NCBI GenBank assembly: GCA_035772785.1
Contig: JAOCPU010000007.1
Location: 428,501 to 492,500, forward strand
Reading direction: 5' to 3'
DNA from: Phlebiopsis flavidoalba
Lineage: Eukaryota; Basidiomycota; Agaricomycetes; Polyporales; Phanerochaetaceae
Length of the DNA: 64,000 nucleotides
Both the position numbers and the translations under genes were made by a program. The notes beneath the pieces are model-generated. The model saw only the letters and a program-made list of their open reading frames with translations. It was not told the DNA's origin and ran no database searches. Shown piece after piece: positions 34,983 through 47,237 of this stretch (its first letter is position 1; every line of letters begins with the position of its first letter).

Positions 34983-37075
34983 TCATTCCTTCTCGAGCAA
35001 AGCGTACACTTGTCCGCTGCTCGAAAGGGAGCTCTCAACAATCTTCATACCCTCCAGAACTTTTCTTCTTCAAGTCGTCGACCCACAACCTGCACTCCGA
35101 CAGGAAGACCATGCATCTTGTCGGCGTCATACAGCTTATACTGCTTGGCCTCGAGCTGATTGCTTGGCTTGAAGCTCCGCAGTACATCCTTGACGCGGTC
35201 TACATGTGTCACTGGAAGCACGCACCCTGCGGAGTAATCGAGCTGTGTAAAGTTGTGAGTGGAGGGCTGATCGGTAGCAGAACGAGGTTCTAACCACGCA
35301 CAATGTTAAAGAGAAATGTATAGCCACATGCTGTGACCATCCATACTTCATGCCGTTATGAGGAGGAGCTGGGAGGGAGTTGGGAACGGTGAGCACAAAG
35401 TCCAGTCCTTTCTCGTTCCACATGTCCAAACCACTCGCCCTGTACGCCTCTCTCCTCGAGACTAGTGCGAAGAACTCGGCCGTCGATTTCTTGCGCCAGT
35501 TCTCGATGAGGCTAGCGTACACGGGGATCCTTGCGGTATGCGTATCGCCAGTACCAAGCGTAGATACGTTTGAAGATATTTGGGAGTCGCAGAAGTCGGT
35601 CAGCTTCTACTACGCCGGCGTCCATCCATTCCCCACTTCGCCATGGTTTCAAAACGATCTCGCCTATCCGCAATGAGCAGGGTTTTTAAGCTGTTCTCAA
35701 GAGCATGTACTCACCTGCATCCGCATAAATCAACTGACTACCTAATGAGAGCGCTTCCACAGTATCCGGTGCAGTGCTGAATGAAATATGAGCTTGACCT
35801 CAGGCATCCATTGAGAACTGTTACAAACATATCGACTATCTCGTGACCATTAACTTTCAGGGCAGCAACGACTTCCTGCAGTGCTCTGTGACATGCAGGA
35901 GAAGGTTGGATGATACCTAGATGAAAAAAAGCAATATATCAATTTGAGCACGTCGATATCTTTGTACATTTACTTACCGTCCGTCCACATGACTCCCATC
36001 GCAACTTCTTCTTTTCAGACGAAAAATAGTTCAATTTCTCGCCACGGGATCGGCACGCACTGGGTGAGACGGCCAATGAGAGCGAGGCAAAAACACTTTG
36101 TTAACGGGTTACGAACCGAGTGGTCATACTCCCAATGGCTTCATGCTCACGATGGCCCCGCCACATAAACTCTAAATCCGCGAGTGTACGGGTCATGGGC
36201 GAGTATACGGCGGGTTTATGCCTATCTGGCCAGGAATACTCGTCCCATTCCCGGTCTTGGGAAAACGATGCATTGACGCCTTGATGGTGTATATCCCAGA
36301 AAAATGGCTACCAGAACAAACGGGTTTAGCGCACCCAAACACCTCCGTGGCGGCGATACTCACGAGCAGGCGCACGGACGGACCCGGCGACATCTGTTCC
36401 TATTCCCAGGCGAGAGCCTCCGTAGGCAAGCAGCGCAGCTTCGCCACCCGTTGATCCTCCAGGGGTGTAATCCTTGTGGTGTGGGTTTGTTGTGCGACCA
36501 AACACGTCGTTGCTCGACTCTAATGAGAGCAAGGTATATCGGGACGTTGGTCTTGACAAAAGGTACAGCACCCGCATCGCGCAGCAGGACACGCGAACCA
36601 GCCCGGAGTCCTTTTTGCACACGCTTGCCGACCCATGAAGAGTACCCGATGCATGCATCCCAGCCTGCCACTCCCGCCGTGTCCTTGAGACTCACAGGCA
36701 TGCCTGCAAGCGGCCCATTCCTGTTGCATTGTTTAGCCCATTTCTCGGCTTCGGGAAAGAGGATTTCAGTCAGGCAATTGGTGGCGGAGTGTGCCTTGAG
36801 AGCTTTCTTCGCGTACGCGCGTAGAAACTAGAACGTCAACGGGATCCAACGTCCCCGCCTGGACTTGTTTGACTGTCTCCGAGGCAAGCTGGCCCGACGA
36901 TACTCTTCTCTTCAGAGGTAAGAGCAGACGTTGGTAACTGGCGGTAGGCTCTGAATGCGCTCTCGACGTTCTTGCTGTTTCGTGGCGCTGTGAAGGCATG
37001 AGGAAGTACCAAAAGAAAACACTGTGCGAGGCACTCACCAAGCCCGTCGATGCGCGAGAGAAACTCGAGTACCAT
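34983..37075 (-). CDS. Amidase signature family enzyme (fungal general amidase)
   Basis: Hydrolase for carboxamide bonds with a Ser-cisSer-Lys triad. The probable ATG at 37075 gives [12 protein letters not shown]. An intron leads to [12 protein letters not shown], then [13 protein letters not shown] (about 36.85 kb). The lysine lies in [19 protein letters not shown] (about 36.69 kb). The cis-serine lies in [17 protein letters not shown] and the nucleophile in GTDVAGSVR (about 36.45-36.38 kb). The C-terminal half shows [12 protein letters not shown] (about 35.5 kb), [20 protein letters not shown] (about 35.4 kb), DYSAG and PVTHVDR, then [20 protein letters not shown] (about 35.1 kb), and ends VYALLEKE with stop at 34,985-34,983. 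All triad residues are visible. Frame changes occur near 36.6, 35.6 and 35.06 kb. The start is inferred from family similarity. It is divergent from an SDR gene. Confidence 0.82.
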
Positions 37076-38062
37076 CACTACCTATATCCCCCCAGATATG
37101 CAACACGCCAGCAAAGCCAGAGACAAGGCTACGAGGGCGAGCGTCGTCTAGCTTCCGCTCAGTCGGCTGTTGATATCCCATGACCCTCATGAGAAATCCA
37201 CTAGTATTTCCGAGCGATAGAGTCATCAAGCAAGCTCCTATTTGCTTATCAGAAGAGTCATTGCGTTATTATGCTCAATGGCGTGGGGACTGGGGAGAAA
37301 CTGTACCTTCATCATCGTTTGTAATTCCGCCCAGTCGCAGACAGCAAGCGTCAAGAAGGAAGTTATGTAAGCCTGTAGCACAATGACGTCCTCTATCGAA
37401 ATTGACCATTGTTTTTGTGCACACACTCAGAATACCAGCGACGAACGTTTAACGTTGAACACCGAGTGGTGGCTAAGTCGGTGAGGGAGGTGCGGGAAGA
37501 TGTCATATCGTCAAAAAAAGCTTGTGGATACGTATCGCCCAGAGTTTACTGTAATTCGACTAGGAACCGTTTACCCGATCCGCCGCCGCGCGTCCACACA
37601 TGAACGACTCTTAGCTTGCTTGACTAGCGAATTTTTTACTTTAAAGAAGTGACGAATCTCGAGGAGATCGATTTCACGTAACACGCTCAATTGCCCAGGA
37701 ACCAAGAAGACGTCATCTCACAGACAAACATCATGCGCACACGGACATTCATTTCAGTCGTCCGCCTCCATCTTGCAATGTTACTTTATGCGGTAGCTGC
37801 CGTTGGGGATCCTGCTTTCTAGTCATCGATTATCAATCCGTTTTCACAGTCTTTCTGACTCACTCCTATGAGTACATATAAGGACGACCGGTACAAAATC
37901 ATGCTCAGCTCCTCCTGCGGCGCTGTCAACGTTGGTGCGGTACCCATCGACTGGAAACCTGCCTTGTGCACCTTACCATTCCATCTTCTGCACACTCCCA
38001 CATCGCCCTATCCTATTCTCGAGTTACTCGTTACAAGCCCTCTCGCTCCCAGGAGGCAGGCT
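37076..38062. promoter_or_regulatory. Divergent upstream region of amidase and SDR genes
   Basis: Nearly 1 kb between divergent genes, of lower GC content than the flanks, with a T-rich patch near 37,630. It holds both promoters. No exon or known element is recognised, and a small unknown gene cannot be excluded. Confidence 0.4.
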
Positions 38063-39196
38063 ATGACTTCCCAGCTGGTCTGGTTTATAACCGGTCCGTA
38101 AGCACATGCTCCGTCTATACAGTTTTAACATCAACGGGAAACGCTGGAGACAGGTACCTCCACCGGCTTCGGCGAGATTCTCACGAAGATCGCCCTGTCC
38201 CGAGGAGACCGCGTCATCGCAACTGCACGGTCTCTAGAAAAGATCAGGCATTTGGAGTCGCCTGACTGTAGGACACTGCAGCTTGACGTGACGGACGACT
38301 TTGACGCGATAGAAGCCGTCGCCAAGGCTGCTGTAAACATCTGGGGTCGCGTTGACGTTCTGGTGAACAACGCTGGGCTGGGGACAGTTGGGATCTCAGA
38401 AGAAATTGGGTGAGCGGTCCGTCACGAGGCTGGCTACACCACGTTTACCTGCGGAAACCAGAGCATCCGGCCTCCAGAAGGCGTTTGCTGTCAACTTCTT
38501 TTCGACCATCAATGTTACCAATGCCTTCTTGCCGTACATGAGGGCCGCCAAGTCGGTGTTGTGGTATTGATGGGGAGCAGACATGCTTGGAAGACACAGT
38601 TTCCGGTGAGCGTACTGTCAGAGCGGTTGAAGAGCAAAACTCACCTTGCGTCTAGGGCAATCAGTTGAGTGTTTTTCGCGCTCGCCGAATTACCTAGGAT
38701 GCGCGACTCATCATTTCATATACAATGGTCCCTATACGGCGACAAAGGCCGCACTGCATGGTAAACCTTCCGCACGGCGTTGTTGGGCCTCATCTCCTGA
38801 CTTTGCTATGTAGCGTGGGGGGAGAGCCTGTCCAGTGAGATCAAGCCGTTTGGATAGTCCGTGTCCTGATCGTCCAGCCAGGAGCACACCGGACGACTAT
38901 CATCGCTACTTCGCAATCCAACCCATTGGGAGAGCACGAGCTCACCGACTACGACGCGCTGCGAAAGTCAAATAGAGTTCGCTACAAGAACCAGGAGATG
39001 GCAAGCAGCCCGAACTGCTGCCCTGTGAAGGCTATGACCGCCCGTTGCGGACGTTTATCCTGGCGAAGCGCCCTGCTCATGGTAAACCGATGCCCCTTGG
39101 CTTCTACTAGGTCAAGACGCAGAGAACGACCTGAGAGAACATGTCAACGTCCGACTCGAGAATGCAGAGCAGTGGAAAGGACGTTACCCGCAGTAG
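38063..39196 (+). CDS. Short-chain dehydrogenase/reductase (classical SDR)
   Basis: NAD(P)-dependent oxidoreductase with a Rossmann fold. ATG at 38063 starts MTSQLVWFITG, split by an intron before STGFGE (the TGxxxGxG cofactor motif). RGDRVIATAR and LQLDVTDD (about 38.2-38.3 kb) follow, then VDVLVNNAGLG (about 38.36 kb). Next come FAVNFFSTINVTNAFLPYM (about 38.5 kb), the catalytic YTATK at 38,732-38,746, and after an intron WGESLSSEIKPFG. One missing base near 38,855 shifts VRVLIVQPGAHRT out of frame. The C terminus contains ELTDYDALR and ends NAEQWKGRYPQ with TAG at 39,194-39,196. Length and motif spacing are normal. Substrate unknown. Divergent from the amidase. Confidence 0.82.
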
Positions 39197-39503
39197 TAGG
39201 CGTTAACGACGGCAACGTCGTACTGATCTGAGGCGAATGGCACATGTTTGTCCAACCAAGAGAGCGATGTAACATCGTCGTGAAAAAGCATGGTCTCGTA
39301 CAGTCCAGTGTCGTGAACGATTGATGGTCATGGCATGATGCCGTCCGTTTATACATGTAGAGGGGAACAGATTAAGAATGTTCGGATACCTGATATATGA
39401 TTAAAAAGAGAGATTGGTCCGTGAAAACAGGAGAAACATATGCGAAAGCGAGATGCGTGAGTGCCCGTAAGGTCCCGTAGGTCCGTCTAGAGATACCACA
39501 CCG
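39197..39503. other. Convergent spacer SDR / DUF7137-like gene
   Basis: About 300 bases between convergent stops. No gene seen. Confidence 0.45.
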
Positions 39504-40404
39504 TCATTGTCCCATGAAATAACCGCCTCTCGGGAAGCGATCTGTGCCCGCAAGTCTAGTTGCGTGCAGCTTGTCGCAGAGAGAATAGCCAGAGAGGAAC
39601 ATGACGACGAATGTTCACGGCCCAAGCTGACAAATGCAGGGTGTGCGATGTAAGACGACCATGCGCCGTTAACGTTGCAACCTCCGCAAGTCCAGCCTGA
39701 GAATGTACACCGTCAATATTGGGGGGGCTCGTCTAGACGGAGATACGCACTGGATAGTGGGGGTATATGCTTGTGCGCGAGGTACATGGCGAACTGCAGC
39801 GCATCATTCTCCGAGAGTAAACCGGGTTCTCGCTGGGCGCCCGGTCCACGATCATCCCAGATATGCAGCGTGTACGTCGCTTTTGCGCAAGAGGTGTGTT
39901 GGGGTGGTTTTGTTGGTAGGACCAGACGTCCCATGTCACAGAGGTTGCCGATCCGGGAATGATACCGTCGGTGGGACCGACAGGGTAGGTGTTTTCCATT
40001 GTCACAGATGGCAGAAACGGTGAGGTGGGTGGCGCGTGGAGAGCAGGTACGTGAAGTTCCAGGCGAAGGTGATCGTGTTTCCCTCCGCGATCTTGAAGTA
40101 AGACGTCTGGGTTTGAGGAGGTTGCGTTTGATGGTTAAAACCTCCTGCTGGTGCCGACTGGGGGATACTAAGCGAACTGCTCGACGCGGACTGTGATCCA
40201 GGAACTTGGTGCTACCGTCGTCGCAGAGCTGCCAGACTGGCCGCCCGTCTGCGAGGCAGTGGCAGAGGCTGACATCGAAACGGGATTTTAGAGCGTGAAG
40301 AGGAAGTCGAAAAGAGCGAGAAGGGTCTTGAGAGGAGAAGAGGACGACGACGGGGCGACGGCGACGGCGATGGGAAGTGCGAAAAAGGCCACAGCAACGG
40401 CCAA
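39504..40404 (-). CDS. DUF7137-like fungal membrane/secreted protein
   Basis: Basidiomycete protein of unknown function. The 5' end is unclear: one frame offers a signal-like stretch LAVAVAFFALPIAVAVA (about 40,390-40,340), while a clean ATG at 40,275 gives MSASATASQTGGQSGSSA, a Ser/Thr-rich segment typical of the family. The conserved domain follows: ITFAWNFTY in a shifted frame (about 40.06 kb), SVTMENTYPVGPTDGIIPG, SVTWDVWSY, PLAQATYTLHIWDDRGPGAQ and LQFAMYLAHKH (about 39.98-39.77 kb). WTCGGCN follows, then a C-terminal hydrophobic stretch VVMFLSGYSL. The stop is read at 39,506-39,504. Domain order (Ser-rich, beta-rich domain, membrane span) fits DUF7137 proteins from memory. Frame changes occur near 40.1, 39.87 and 39.62 kb. 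Confidence 0.6.
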
Positions 40405-43400
40405 CTCTGCCGTGGGGAGTGTCACGTCACGTCACGGTCACATGAAGTGACGACTGTCTCGGTCGCCATGTTTCGTCGCACAGCTGCCGCCCGTTTTTTT
40501 TCTTTGCCCGCCAAATATCTTGCCATATGTCTGTGACCCTCAGCTTTGTGCCCAAGCCAAAGCATCATGAGGCCAGCGTACGTCATGAACCTCCTTTTAA
40601 ATTATGAGTTTCGACCCCAGCATGCGGAGGGTCATTTGCAACTCCAAACCTCATATACAACACCGCATGTCCTCCCGCCACAACGACCATCATCCCGTCA
40701 TCACGGAGGTGTCGGGCAGACGTTTTCGGGGTCGTATGTCAAACTAGCAGTGAGTCAACTGCGTTCACCATTGACCACTACGAAATTTGTTCTGACATGC
40801 CATGATTGTGGCATACGTAGGATGGGCAGTGAGCGGATACATCTATCGTCGCTGCAAGTTGCTATGAAGACTTGGCCCACGTCAAGTCGAATTTCTGGGG
40901 GATTGTCCAGCTACTGCCTTAAAGTGAAGCGCATCCAACGGCGGCCGCTCCCATACGCGAAAGTCATCATTGATGGATCATAGCCCCCCGACGTTCGCTC
41001 TTCCTCAAGGCCGCACTCGTCTGCCACGATGGTGATATAACGCTAAGTGCGTCCCGTGTCTGACATCGGGAGTGTATATAGGCTCGACGCGGATGTAATT
41101 CCACCTGTCCCCCCTCCGGCTCGCGACTTGTACCCCGTGTCTCCCTATTCATTACACACCCACACTCCTTACGCCCAATACCACCTCTATAGTCCACCTA
41201 ATGACCCACGCTCTTGCAGTGTCTTGCGTTCCCAAGAGTCTAACCCGAAGCCGGCAAAAACCTCACATGGCACCCACCAAAGCCGCCTGTCTTACTTGTG
41301 GACCCAACGGCGAAACACGATTGTGGAGGAGCGGAGACCGTTCCACCTCTAGGATCTGTTGAACAGTCCTGGAAGAACGCACAGCTCTCAACGGTGACGA
41401 TTTAGAAAGCCCTATCAGTCCAATGATATTCAGGTCCATCGACGAGCCTGGGAGATACTTGGATCAAAACCGTTGATCGAAGCCTCCCCCATTCATCAGC
41501 ATCAGCACCTCTTACCGCCTGGCACAGTAGTATCCACCAGGCTGTATCTACAAAAGCATCCATTGCGGCTCTGGGGCTCTCACGACAAAGTCCTACTCCC
41601 AACTACGACCTCCTCACCACCTCGACCTGGCTGAACCCCCGGCGTGGTCATTCAAATCCGCATATCCCTCCACGTTCCTCATCACTACCTTCTTCCCACT
41701 GCATATCCATCTACGACCCTATCCACACTATGGCCCCGGTCGCCAACTCCGTCGTCACTCGACAGTGATTGCTGTAGCGAGATGGGTGTTCGCAGAGCCG
41801 AGCCCTCATGAAGCCGAATACGGTTTCACGCGTCGAAGTCAGCTGTGCATGCTCCATTGCTGGAGCCAAATCCCCATCCCATGGAAAAGCGTTTGGCCGT
41901 ACCCCATCGACGGCCGTCCCAGGTCGTCTTCGTCACTATCCTACTATCACCCGTCCGTCACCTCAACACATCCCGAACCCGAATAGTGACGATCTGCAAC
42001 CATGTCTCGCTCATGGGGGCGCGCGGTCCAGCCCGTTTTGGTTTGCCATCAGCTTCGCAACACCGCTGCGGTCCACAGAGAAAGCCGAAGCCGAGGGCCA
42101 CGGCCCCTCCTGATCCTACTTCCCCTGCTGCTCCGTCAGATAGCACTTTTGCGTCTTGGCTCAAGCGCATGAAACGTCTAGCCACGCTACGCCGGAGCAT
42201 ATCGTCGTTTGACTTCCTCTATCATTGTGGCGACAATAGCGGGCCAAACCAGTCCATGTCAGCATCTGCCTTCTCATCAGAACGAGGAAAGTCATTCGGA
42301 GAGCATCGCGAGCACAGTGGTTAGCACTCCACCGGGGGGACGATGGCGACGAGCGAGGTATCATCGCGCATAGGCTTGTGTTGGTGACGTCTGGGAGCCG
42401 CAAGACCTGGACCAGGTCATTCCCGCGTTGCGCTCGCTGAAAGTCTCGGGAAAATAGGACACTAATTTCTGGCCTTGCGGTACCGGTCGTAGGCATCTCG
42501 CACTTCTTATTATGTTTGTTTGTCATGACTCATCGCAACTTTGCCCTGACCTTAGGATAATTCACCTATAATATGTTGCTAGTTACTCTTCAACGGACTC
42601 GATCAAAATGTATTGGTTTATCACTGAGTGAACCTAGTTGCAATTTCATTGTCCACTTGCACGTATAGGAGATCGCCTCATCATGCCCCCATGTGGCAAC
42701 GTATCAAAGTTTGTTCTCTGAGTGCTGTGTTCTTCACGTTTAAGCTTTGATAGTACAAGCATTTGGCTACCACTCCTCACGCCGCAGCGTTAAGAATGTA
42801 CCGAGGATTTTGAAAGACATCGCGTTCGACGCGAGCGCATATCCTCACAGTCGGCCCAGGCGCGCCTCACCCCAGCGATACAAGTCTGACCATGGCGAAT
42901 GTTACGTTATGCCACTTGACGCTGGAATTTCGTGATGATGTCACCGTGCCTTTGCGGGTTGTGTTTACGCCTCACCAGTCGACTAAGGACGCCAACACTT
43001 CAGACGGGTTTAAGGCGTGAAACCTCTCGGCTGGGACGACTTATGGGGTTAGCATCGCGATTTGGAAAGGTCGCGCAGAAGGTGAGGATGGGTCACGTGC
43101 ACGATGTTTGGCCACGCCAGTTCACGAAAAGCATTACGCTTCGGTTCGACCCGATTATATAATTCCGAAGTAAGACGACCTTTCAGAAGTGACGACCAAG
43201 CCGTTGTGGGCATAAGCGAGGCCTGTGTCTGATACTGCGGCACCACACTGTCATCGAAACGGACGCCTGTATACGTACAAGGCAATGGCCTGCGAATGAA
43301 CATCCGAACGAACTGCTGACGCAATGAACATAGGCTACGCGATGCTGAATACAGCTTTGCGTTACGCAAAGCGAGCCGTCGCAACTTGAAGCCCACCCGT

Positions 43401-44039
43401 TGCACGACACCGAAGAGATCGTCCACCGGTTCCGTGTTATTTGCCTCGCAACAGGCGTCGCCGTGTCTAGTGAGAGACAGTGTGTGCCAGTCTCGTTGGA
43501 CGGACACCTTGGAATTTGGAGCTCACCCGTCTCTCATTGCTGTCGTATTGTTCATTTCAATGTCATCGCAAATCACACCTGGGCGCTCGATAAGGAGGAA
43601 AGACTGAATTCAGTGACCCCCCCCTTTAACCGAGAACACCTAGATGCCCATGTCACCGACAGGGAGTCCAACTTCACATTACACTCCCGTACCCACCTAT
43701 CTTCAAACATGGTGTTTCCCGTGCCACTAGGCTCCACGGCTCGAGGTATTTTTAAACTAGCACTCGTGGCTTTCATTCGCAATATGGAGCTCACTACCTT
43801 ACCCTCGTAGTACTGTACTCTGTTGCAGCGCGTACGCCTTAGCCTTCGTTCTAACGTCTGTTTAGCCACCTGTTTTATGTCACCTTTACACGAAAACGAG
43901 ACCAAGTCGCACGTCTCTAGTCTCGGTTTTAGTTCGTGGACCGAAGGGGCGAATTCCGCTGGTTACCACTCGTCAAGAAGGATGCTCGTTGTAAGGCCCT
44001 GGGTCCTCCATGGTTGGGAATTGACCTCGTCTCTATACC
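40405..44039. other. Mixed region without a recognised gene
   Basis: Several pieces look partly coding, but none is identified. At 40.53-40.98 kb (+) a start MSVTLSFVPKPKHHE is followed by pieces with plausible splice borders. At 41.2-42.3 kb (+) text is Ser/Pro-rich (DSTFASWLKRMKRLATLRRS near 42.15 kb). At 42.9-43.9 kb (-) open frames read DLFGVVQRVGFKLRRLALRN and SSILRMKATSASLKIPRAVE. No domain matches from memory. These could be decayed or lineage-specific genes. Confidence 0.35.
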
Positions 44040-46728
44040 ATGAGCACAGATGCAGGCCGACTTGTCGTTTGACCCAGATTAGTACGCCACATCATTCATC
44101 TTTTGACACCGCATTCGATCTAATATCTCCCTTTAAGGGAGGCGAGGATCGAATTCGGCGGGAGGAGGTAGCCAAGCAAGTTAGTTGAAAACTGACCAAG
44201 GACGGCACAAAGGTCTTGTGGCCTCAGCCTTCCGATGACCCAGAGGACCCGCCAAAACGTACATCTCGATCCGACTCGACGTTCGCGATCGGATTAAAAG
44301 ATTTTGTTTGCTGATTAGTTTTTTTTTTTGTAGTGGTCGGACTTCCGAAAGAATTTACAGCTGTTCATCGTTACCTTGGCCGCAATCATACCGGATTTCG
44401 ACTCCGGAATCCCGGTAGGGAAAACACTCGCTATGCATCCTCCAAAACCGAGCTAATCTGCCATCCAGGTATCGCGGACCATCTTCGCTCTTTCAGTGCA
44501 ATACGATACAACCACTGGAGTGATCAACAATCTGACTTCCAAGTAAGCTTCATTGCAATACTCGTCCCTGATGGTTTACTAATAGTCGAGTCCCATTCCT
44601 AGCTGGAGTATCTTCTTGCTAGGTACGATCACCCTGGTCGAGCGTAACGCTCGAATAAGTCCTCACGAGATCCGCAGGATGGGGGGTGGCTTGTTGGCAG
44701 TCATGCTCATGAGACGGTATGGCCGACTTCCCGTTCTGTTCTGGTCACAGGTATGTGTCCGGAAAAAAAATGAATGCACTAGGACCATAGTCGATCCTCT
44801 GATAGGTATTAGCCCTAGGCTTCTTGGTTGGTTGCACGTTTGCGCCCAACTTGAAGACATTCACCGGTCAGTTGCTCTAAGCAGACTTTACTTCGTGATC
44901 GGGCATTCGACTCACATCATTCTGCAGCTATGAGATGCTTGACGGCCTTCTTCGCGTAAGTCTCAACACCGTGCCAGAAACGAGGAAACTAATAATATCC
45001 CAAACCAGAACTTGTCCTCAGGTTTACCGTAAGTAATGTTGAGCTCTGTACACTAGCATCGATAGCTGACTAGACGTGATCACAGGGTCTCTACGTCGTC
45101 ACCGATCTGTTCCCCCTTCCATCTTCAGGCCCGAAAGGTCAGTTACAGCCAGCTGCTCACAGTTGCCGGCTGACACCGTGATTTGACGTTGACAGCTGAA
45201 CTTATGGACGATGGGATTCATCATTTCCCATTCCTGTCTCCGTTCGCGTTTGGGTTCCTTGTTGCAAGGGCTAGGTGCGTAGCTCGCGTCCCAAACAGCG
45301 ACGTTTAGGATCTCATCTATTCCTATAGCTGGGCGCTTGGACGACCGTATGGTATTGGTTCAATCTACAGCGCGGTCGTTGTGGGCCTCATCGTCTTATT
45401 CTCGGAAGAGACGTACGTCTGACTTGGTTAACGGCCATTTGTCACAAGTGACCCACCTTGTCGCGCCAGGTTGTACGACCGCAAGTTATCAAATCCTCGT
45501 CCCTTGGCCCGCCCGTCCAAGTTGCGCTACCGCATCGAGACTTTGATCGGTATCACTGGATGGCGTATGGCAAAAAAATACCGTGCAACTTTGGACCGAA
45601 GTCACGTCCATTTGGTTCAAGCTCATTTGGCGTCCCCATCTTTTGGGAGTTTTGGCATTTGAGGTGGGAGGTGCCCATTCGTCTCGCATATGTACGCTCA
45701 TCACATTTCATCCAGGCTGTGCTCTTCGGTTTCGGTATTGGTATCAACGTACCATGTTGGTTATTGAGCATCCGAGCCCCAGCTGACGGCTACTTTACAG
45801 GTTACAAACCCGGTCTTCCTTCAGGAGCCAAAGCCCCAAGGCTACCACACTCTCCCAGTTCGCAACTGCAGGTGCTTACGGTACCCCAATTGTACGTATG
45901 CACCGGCTGCCGCATCTTATACTCCAAGCTGACGCAACACCAGGTTGCGGTGCTGGTCGGCGAACTGCTTGGCAGATTCTTCAAACGACTGGGTTATGAA
46001 TTTGAGTATCCGCAAAAATAAGGGTGTCTTCGAAGCCGAGAGTCGGCTTTGGTAAGTTGAACCGCATACCCGATGGCTTCTTTGCCGTTTCCCGTCTCAC
46101 CAACTGTCTCGAACCCAGGACTTGCTACCGTCGCTGTCCCGCTCTACATCTGCGGTTGTCGTGACGCTCGGTGCTTCGCTTCAGAAACAATCTTAGTATA
46201 GGTGGATTGATCATGGGCTGGGGTATTGCCCCCCCCCCGAAGTCGCGATGTATGGTAAACACAGTCGCCGTCTGTGTCGAGTATCTCATGACATTCGTCG
46301 TACGCTCGGCAAGTCTCATTACATTGTCAAGATGCATACGTGAACTCTATTGTACTTCCCACACCCTGCAGGTGTGCGTTGTGATACTGCGGAAATGTAC
46401 ATACGTCGTACTGACGCTTTGTAGGGTGAAATTTCCGCCCTCGTCAATCTGTTTCGCACGCTCGGGGGGTTTCTCTGTGGGCGTACTTCCAGGTGACCAT
46501 GGGCTAGCAAGCACGGTGCTTTGCTTAAACCTTCGGTCTAGTCGTCGAGGCAGAAATCCAAAAACAAAAAATCGTTGCGGCCCTATTCTTGCCTTATCAT
46601 TCCAGCTGCCGTCTTCAACTGAAGCGGCAGCTCTATCTCCTAAGAGTGAGTGTCTCATCTTTGGTCGTGATGTATAATATGGGGTTTAACGCCGACTTCC
46701 GTCTCAATAGTCCCGTTTCTCCTACTAG
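44040..46728 (+). CDS. MFS transporter (12-TM-type fungal exporter/permease)
   Basis: Plasma-membrane secondary transporter of the major facilitator superfamily. The proposed ATG at 44040 starts MSTDAGRLVV. The soluble N-terminal part contains GGEDRIRREEVAKQ and KVLWPQPSDDPEDP (about 44.15-44.24 kb), typical of fungal MFS drug/polyamine-type carriers before span 1. The loop motif reads LMRRYGRLPVLFWSQ (about 44.71-44.75 kb). GLYVVTDLFP is at about 45.09 kb, then YDRKLSNPRP, RYRIETLIGITGWRMAKKYR (about 45.5-45.58 kb), LFGFGIGINV (about 45.74 kb), VAVLVGELLGRFF (about 45.95 kb), GLIMGWGIA (about 46.21 kb) and GEISALVNLFRTLGGFSV (about 46.43-46.48 kb). A last short exon SRFSY with stop at 46,728 is inferred. 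Frame changes are frequent. Substrate unknown. Confidence 0.78.
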
Positions 46729-47237
46729 TGCTTCACGGACGACATGTCTGATGGTGTAGAGTCATGTTTTGGACGACCCTGATGTATTTGACTGGTATTG
46801 ATATTTGGTAATAAACATGAGTTAGATTGACCCCTATTTCGTTGAGAGAATCGTGACTATAAACAATGCGCGGAGAACAGAGATCTAAGTATGAGACTAC
46901 AACTTGACACGGAGAATATCGTGTGAAAGTAAGATAACAAAGTATGCAAGAACGCAATTCTGGATGTCGAGAAGCTAGCTAAAAAAAAACAGAGACAAAC
47001 ATATACGACCGAATTCATCAGAAGGGAATATTGAGCCAAAAGCTAGCTGAAGAAATAATGGATATCGATAAGAGGGTATCTACATCACGGTCAGTCAATG
47101 GAAACTTGTGTAAGACAGGGGACTTACCAACCTATCTATAAGCGTTTGAGCCGTTGCGCTTGCGGTTGGAAGTGGCCACATTGTTTGCTTTTCGTTGTAC
47201 ATTTGACATGGCATTGATTGAGGTTCGGAATCGTCGC
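46729..47237. other. AT-rich intergenic spacer
   Basis: About 500 bases, AT-rich with an A run near 46,980. No gene recognised. Confidence 0.45.
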
